From NCBI GenBank assembly GCA_050698015.1, contig JBOHAU010000017.1, forward strand, positions 1-17,257: a DNA stretch of 17,257 bases, written 5' to 3'. This stretch comes from JACDAN01 sp050698015 (GTDB lineage Bacteria; Actinomycetota; Thermoleophilia; Gaiellales; Gaiellaceae). The position numbers and the translations under genes are program-made. The notes beneath the pieces were generated by a model. The model saw nothing but the letters and a program-made list of their open reading frames with translations, was not told the DNA's origin and ran no database searches. This document shows, in pieces, positions 14,128 to 17,257 of the stretch. The first letter of the stretch is position 1, and each line of letters starts with the position of its first letter.

Positions 14128-15345
14128 CGTAAAGGGTTCGAGCAGCCGATCCGCGATCTGGGCCCAGGACCAGCGTTCCTCGGCCACTCGCCTCGCCCGC
14201 GCGGCGAGCTCGGCTCGCTCCTCCGGCGGAAGCGCGAGCAGCCGGCCCAGCTTGGCCCGCAGGTCGTCGACGTCGCCGGTCTCGAAGCTCGTGAGCTCGG
14301 AACCGAGCGCCTCGGCGATCTCCGCGAGCCCCGAGTGCCGGGCGACCAGCGGGATCGAGCCTCCGGCTGCGGCCTCGGCGGCGACCATCCCGAAGGCTTC
14401 CGGGAAGATCGACGGCACGACGGTGACGTCGGCCAGCGGGATCAGGTGGACGAGATGGCGGTGCTCCAGCGGGCCCGTGAAGAGCGTCCGCGGCCCGGCC
14501 ATCGCCTCGAGCTCGGCGCGGTAATCCCCGAAGCCGACGATCACCGCGCGCGCGTCGATCCCGCGCAGCGCCTCGAGCAGCAGCTGGACGCCCTTGTTCC
14601 GGAGCAGCTTTCCGAAGTAGAGGACGGTCGGTTCGTCCCCGGCGAGGAACTCGGCCAGGCGCTCTGCGTTCCCCTCGTCGGGGAGCCGCTCGTTCGCGTT
14701 GCCCGGGTTGGGAGGATCGCGCCGGCTCTCCTCGAGAAGACGCGGCAGTGCCCTGTGGCGGGGCTCGAGCCGGAATGTGTCCACGTCGACGCCCGGTGGC
14801 ACCTCGTGGACGCGGTCGACATGGCCGACCACGTCCTCCAGGACTTCGCGGATGTGCTCTGAGCCGACGAAGACCGCCTGCGCCGAGGCGAGCGTCTGCC
14901 GCCCCCAGTCGGAGAGCTCACGGTTCCCGCGCATCGAGTACTCGAGCTCCGACCCGTGCGCCTTGACTGCGAACGGGAGGCCGGCGGCCGCCGCGACGGG
15001 GGCGCCGAGTAGTACGTGGTTGGCGAAGACGACGTCGGCGGGCGCAAGTTCGCGGAGGGCCGCGGTGTTGGCCTGGACGTAGCGCTCACGCTCCGCCGGC
15101 GTGAGCTCCGGCAGCAGCTTCGCCTCGACGCCCTCGTAGCGATCAAGCACGAAGACCGGTAGGGGACCGCCGATGTCGGGCCGCACGACGTCAGCCCCGC
15201 CGAGGTCGTACTGCTCCGGGCTCGGTTCCTGGCACAGGACGACGACCTCGTGCCCGGCGCGGCTCCACTCACGAGCGATCGCGCGCGTGTACACGTTGGA
15301 GCCCGTGCCCCCCAGTAGATAGCCGTGCCAGATCAGGATCCGCAT
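14125..15345 (-). CDS. GT4-like (GT-B fold) glycosyltransferase
   Basis: This is a 406-residue cytosolic glycosyltransferase, presumably using a nucleotide-sugar donor; the acceptor is unknown. The N-terminus MRILIWHGYLLGGTGSNVYT is the acceptor-side Rossmann start with a Gly-rich loop. Then come VVFANHVLL and a KAHGSELEYS segment. The donor half starts near PTVLYFGKLLRNKG and has the EX7E-type motif in PEAFGMVAAEAAAGG and a C-terminal helix typical of GT-B enzymes. The frame is open far upstream, but the stretch beyond 15345 is a shadow of rex on the same strand in another frame. The ATG at 15345 gives the standard GT4 N-terminus and has TAACGT 8 bases before it. It leads a tight array with the GCS2 ligase and the DUF1844-like gene. 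A role in lipid, cell-wall or capsule glycans is inference. Confidence 0.9.
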   Translation of the reverse strand: MRILIWHGYLLGGTGSNVYTRAIAREWSRAGHEVVVLCQEPSPEQYDLGGADVVRPDIGGPLPVFVLDRYEGVEAKLLPELTPAERERYVQANTAALRELAPADVVFANHVLLGAPVAAAAGLPFAVKAHGSELEYSMRGNRELSDWGRQTLASAQAVFVGSEHIREVLEDVVGHVDRVHEVPPGVDVDTFRLEPRHRALPRLLEESRRDPPNPGNANERLPDEGNAERLAEFLAGDEPTVLYFGKLLRNKGVQLLLEALRGIDARAVIVGFGDYRAELEAMAGPRTLFTGPLEHRHLVHLIPLADVTVVPSIFPEAFGMVAAEAAAGGSIPLVARHSGLAEIAEALGSELTSFETGDVDDLRAKLGRLLALPPEERAELAARARRVAEERWSWAQIADRLLEPFT

Positions 15346-15353
15346 GCCCCCGG

Positions 15354-15359
15354 ACGTTA
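15354..15359 (-). promoter_or_regulatory. Probable -10 element of a leaderless glycosyltransferase transcript
   Basis: The complement reads TAACGT (TANNNT), ending 8 bases before the ATG at 15345. The intervening bases are CCGGGGGC, not a convincing Shine-Dalgarno at that distance. Together with the other sites of the same spacing it suggests transcription starting at or next to the start codon. Confidence 0.45.
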
Positions 15360-15484
15360 TGGGCGCGGCAGACGCCGCGCGGGCCCTAGACGCCACTCTC
15401 ATCGTCGACTGCGGCGCGGGGCGCGATCGCGTCCGCGCCGACAGGAAGGACAAGCACGTCGGCTGCGAGGTCCGCCTCGGGTAG
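15359..15484 (+). pseudogene. Remnant resembling the C-terminal end of an RTX-type calcium-binding protein
   Basis: On the plus strand a 41-codon frame (open back to a further ATG at 15344) ends at TAG 15482-15484. Its last 25 residues, DCGAGRDRVRADRKDKHVGC and EVRLG, resemble the usual ending of actinobacterial RTX/hemolysin-type calcium-binding proteins (DCGPGRD.V.AD..D.V..CE.V). There the GxGxD turns bind Ca2+ and the two cysteines close the tail. The expected run of nonapeptide repeats upstream is missing because the glycosyltransferase gene begins there on the other strand. I read it as a broken leftover rather than a working gene. A functional short gene is possible but has no visible ribosome binding site. 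Confidence 0.45.
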
Positions 15485-15508
15485 TCAGCCGACGCCAGAT
15501 GGGGTCTC

Positions 15509-15541
15509 GACAGAGCCTCGCGAAAGCGAGGCGCTCTTGTC
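15509..15541 (-). terminator. Hairpin directly after rex stop
   Basis: A perfect 7-base stem (15515-15521 with 15526-15532) encloses a 4-base loop (GAAA on the plus strand, TTTC on the minus). An outer GACA/TGTC pairing (15509-15512 with 15538-15541) lies across a small internal mismatch. It begins one base after the stop of rex, so it probably ends the gdh-grx-rex transcript. There is no T-run after it on the minus strand, so its efficiency as an intrinsic terminator is doubtful. Confidence 0.55.
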
Positions 15542-15542
15542 G

Positions 15543-16193
15543 TTAGTTCAGGTGGAAGTAGAGGGCGTAGAGCAACTCCACGGCGGGGTTGCTCGTATGC
15601 ACCGCGACGTCGCTCGGGACGTCGAGGAGCGCCTCGGAGTAGTTGAAAATGATCCGCACCCCGGAGGCGACGAGATCGTCCGCCGCGTTCTGCGCGCTGT
15701 CGGCGGGTACGGCGAGGACGCCGACGACGATGTTCTTCTCCCGCACGGCGTCGGCCAGAAGGGAGTACTCCTCGACGGGGACGTTGCCCACGGTCCGGCC
15801 GACCTTGTCGGGATCGGTGTCGAAGATCGCTGCGATGTTGATCCCGTGCTCCGCGAAGATCGGCGAGCTCGCGATCGCCTCGCCCAGACGGCCGGCGCCG
15901 ACGAGCGCGATGTTGTGCTGGCCCTGAGTGCGAAGGATGCGGCGGATCTCGCCGAGCAGGCCGTCGACGCTGTAGCCGACCCCCCGCTTCCCGAACTTGC
16001 CGAACGCCGACAGGTCGCGCCTGATCTGGGTGGCGTTGATGTTCGTGTAGTCCGAGATCTCCTGTGAGGAGATGCGCTCCTTGCCCATCTTGCGAGCCTG
16101 CGTCAGCACCTGGAGATAGCGACTGAGCCGGGCGGCAACCCCGACCGTCAGGCGGTCGGGCACGGCACTTTGCGGTGGAGCTTGTAACACCAC
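15543..16193 (-). CDS. rex: Redox-sensing transcriptional repressor Rex
   Basis: Rex is a homodimeric repressor that leaves DNA when NADH rises relative to NAD+; it typically controls respiration and fermentation genes. This copy has 216 residues. The N-terminal winged helix runs to about 85, with recognition region INATQIRRDLSAFGKFGKRG and GYSVDGL. Next is a Rossmann domain with the NAD(H) loop VGAGRLGEAIA, an acidic residue ending strand 2 (IFDTDPDKVG), and the swapped C-terminal helix starting NPAVELLYALYF. The start is GTG-GTG in tandem at 16193. TTGT half-sites around it suggest self-regulation, though the spacing is not canonical. It follows the glutaredoxin-like gene by 42 bases, an arrangement also familiar from other actinobacteria. 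Confidence 0.96.
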   Translation of the reverse strand: MVLQAPPQSAVPDRLTVGVAARLSRYLQVLTQARKMGKERISSQEISDYTNINATQIRRDLSAFGKFGKRGVGYSVDGLLGEIRRILRTQGQHNIALVGAGRLGEAIASSPIFAEHGINIAAIFDTDPDKVGRTVGNVPVEEYSLLADAVREKNIVVGVLAVPADSAQNAADDLVASGVRIIFNYSEALLDVPSDVAVHTSNPAVELLYALYFHLN

Positions 16194-16205
16194 ACAAGGA
16201 TTGTG
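16182..16205. promoter_or_regulatory. rex: Possible Rex operator half-sites over the rex start
   Basis: The plus strand has TTGT at 16182-16185, ACAA at 16194-16197 and TTGTG at 16201-16205. The first two make a 16-base inverted pair covering the GTG-GTG start. Rex operators in actinobacteria follow TTGTG-8-CACAA (18 bases), so this pair is 2 bases too short and its left half has A instead of G. A degenerate autoregulatory site is possible. Confidence 0.25.
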
Positions 16206-16235
16206 CCAGTCGGCGTCATTGCTTGCGGGAGGGAG

Positions 16236-16496
16236 TCACAAAGTCCCCTCCGGAGCCGCTGCTTGTGCGAGCTTCGAACGCAACGCGTCGGGCGGAACGA
16301 AGTAGGTGAACGCCTGCTCGCCGTCGATCTCTACGACCGGAAGCCACTCGCGGTAGCGCGCCTCGAGCTCCGGGTCGCCGGAGATGTCCACCTCCTCGAG
16401 CTCGAAGTCCTGCTCGGCGCGCGCCGCCTCGAGCACCCGCCGGGCCGCCGTGCAGAGGTGGCACTCGGGGGCGTGGTAGAACGCGACGCGGACTAC
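16236..16496 (-). CDS. Glutaredoxin-like (DUF836-type) protein, start codon unclear
   Basis: This is a small thioredoxin-fold protein of about 86 residues. It has the N-terminal strand VVRVAFYH, the redox motif CHLC (APECHLCTAA), a helix, the LEEVDISGDPEL strand-turn, then a WLPVVEIDGE segment where a glutaredoxin-type cis-proline precedes the last strands. Family members of this short type are thought to be thiol reductases, but substrates are unknown. The expected N-terminus falls exactly on the stop of the dehydrogenase gene, and the codons there are GTA GTC. No ATG, GTG or TTG occurs in frame nearer than a GTG almost 200 bases upstream, inside the dehydrogenase gene. The upstream residues in this frame are Arg-rich shadow sequence. 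The start given is therefore approximate. The gene is followed by rex. Confidence 0.75.
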   Translation of the reverse strand, partial: VVRVAFYHAPECHLCTAARRVLEAARAEQDFELEEVDISGDPELEARYREWLPVVEIDGEQAFTYFVPPDALRSKLAQAAAPEGTL

Positions 16497-17257
16497 GGGT
16501 AAAGCCCGCGCGTCATCGTCGCCTCGGAGACGCGCTGCACGGCGAGGCCGTAGGCGGCGATCCGCATCGTCGTCGACTTGGACTCGTAGGTCGCCCAGGT
16601 CTCGTGAAAGGCCTTCGAGGTGATGTCGTTCAAGCGTGCGTTGACCTCGTGCTCCTTCCAGAAGTACTCCTGCAGGCCCTGGACCCACTCGAAGTAGGAG
16701 ACGACGACGCCGCCCGCATTCGCCAGGACGTCCGGGAGCACCATCACTCCGCGCTCGTCGAGGATCTCGTCGGCCGTGGGTGTCGTCGGACCGTTCGCTC
16801 CCTCGCAGATGACCTTGGCCTTGATCTTGTCCGCGTTCTCCGAAGTGATCACCTGCTCGAGGGCGCACGGCGCGAGCACGTCGCAATCGAGAACCAGGAG
16901 CTCGTCGTTCGTGAGCGACTCCGTGTCCTTCAAACCCTGAAGCTTTCCCGTCTCCTGCTTGTGGGCCAGGGCGAGATCGACGTCGATCCCGTTCGGGTTG
17001 TGGATGCCCCCGCTCGAGTCCGAGAGGCCGACCACCTTGGCGCCGTCCTCCGAGACGAACTTCGCCAAGTAGCTGCCGACGTTCCCGAAGCCCTGGACGA
17101 CGACGCGCATGCCGTCCAGCGAGCGCCCCTCCTTCTGCACGGCCTCGCGGATGCAGTAGTGCGCTCCTCTCGCCGTCGCCTCGAGCCGGCCGAGCGAACC
17201 GCCCAGGTTGAGCGGCTTGCCGGTGACCACCCCGAGCACCGAGTGCCCTTTGTTCAT
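16493..17257 (-). CDS. gdhA: Glu/Leu/Phe/Val-type (glutamate) dehydrogenase, N-terminus outside window
   Basis: This is the C-terminal 254 residues of an oxidative deaminase of the GluDH family, most likely NAD(P)-dependent glutamate dehydrogenase interconverting glutamate and 2-oxoglutarate plus ammonia. The visible part starts at MNKGHSVLGVVTGKPLNLGG, normally in the middle of the protein. The ATG at the edge is therefore internal, and about 160-170 residues, including the catalytic lysine, lie outside. The coenzyme domain has VVVQGFGNVGSYLAKF (GxGNxG), then GLSDSSGGI, CEGANGPTTPTAD and LPDVLANAGGVVVSYFEWVQ. It ends MTRGLYP at TAG 16493-16495, which overlaps the expected beginning of the glutaredoxin-like gene. 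Co-transcription with that gene and rex is likely. Confidence 0.93.
   Translation of the reverse strand: MNKGHSVLGVVTGKPLNLGGSLGRLEATARGAHYCIREAVQKEGRSLDGMRVVVQGFGNVGSYLAKFVSEDGAKVVGLSDSSGGIHNPNGIDVDLALAHKQETGKLQGLKDTESLTNDELLVLDCDVLAPCALEQVITSENADKIKAKVICEGANGPTTPTADEILDERGVMVLPDVLANAGGVVVSYFEWVQGLQEYFWKEHEVNARLNDITSKAFHETWATYESKSTTMRIAAYGLAVQRVSEATMTRGLYP

Noticed and set aside
15346..16197. N-terminal extension of the glycosyltransferase frame by 284 codons
   Set aside because: The stretch is the shadow of rex in another frame of the same strand plus the intergenic gap. It is Arg/Pro-rich without domain features, and the GT4 N-terminus begins exactly at ATG 15345.
16497..16886. N-terminal extension of the glutaredoxin-like frame
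   Set aside because: It lies in the dehydrogenase gene in another frame and encodes an Arg/Gly/Asp-rich sequence with no fold signature.

Overview
The window is a very GC-rich, gene-dense piece of bacterial chromosome. Codon use (almost every third position G or C), many GTG and TTG starts, Arg-rich C-terminal PASTA-like tails, a Rex redox regulator next to a glutaredoxin-like gene, and a K+-independent proton-pumping pyrophosphatase suggest an actinomycetote, most likely of the class Thermoleophilia (Gaiella/Solirubrobacter-like). This assignment is inference from protein style, not from a marker gene. There are no rRNA or tRNA genes, no CRISPR array and no intact mobile element.

Layout. 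(1) 1-3283, minus strand: two tandem paralogous APC-type permeases, the first with a C-terminal UspA domain and the second cut by the window edge. A 53-residue, two-helix membrane protein sits between them and overlaps both genes. (2) 3319-6224, plus strand, divergent from the permeases: trkA and trkH overlapping by 4 bases, giving a complete Trk/Ktr-type K+ uptake system. (3) 6225-6355: a convergent gap holding a 71-base imperfect palindrome with perfect 16-base ends. (4) 6356-8395, minus: hppA, whose natural N-terminus seems to lie upstream of the first standard start codon. (5) 8498-12648, minus: two tandem secreted subtilisin-like proteases, each with an I9-like propeptide, an S8 domain and a PASTA-like tail; the upstream one carries a 157-residue domain inserted just before the catalytic serine. 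(6) 12675-15345, minus: a GT4-like glycosyltransferase, a YbdK/GCS2-type carboxylate-amine ligase and a small DUF1844-like protein in tight array. (7) 15346-15542: the only intergenic stretch near 200 bases, with what looks like the broken tail of an RTX-type calcium-binding protein and a hairpin at the end of rex. (8) 15543-17257, minus: glutamate dehydrogenase (N-terminus outside the window), glutaredoxin-like protein and rex.

How it fits together. Regions 1-4 are membrane energetics: K+ uptake, H+ pumping by pyrophosphate hydrolysis, and amino-acid or related solute transport. Region 8 joins nitrogen/NAD(P)H metabolism to a redox-sensing repressor. Regions 5 and 6 are envelope and secreted functions plus a small-molecule ligase.

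The most general observation is regulatory. Five genes (the UspA-fused permease, trkA, the second protease, the glycosyltransferase and the GCS2 ligase) have a TANNNT -10-like hexamer only 5-9 bases before the start codon and no good Shine-Dalgarno, which suggests leaderless transcripts. No clearly new multi-gene system was found. The best candidates for undescribed biology are the small overlapping membrane protein, the split-domain protease, the palindromic element and the start-codon anomalies of hppA and the glutaredoxin gene.
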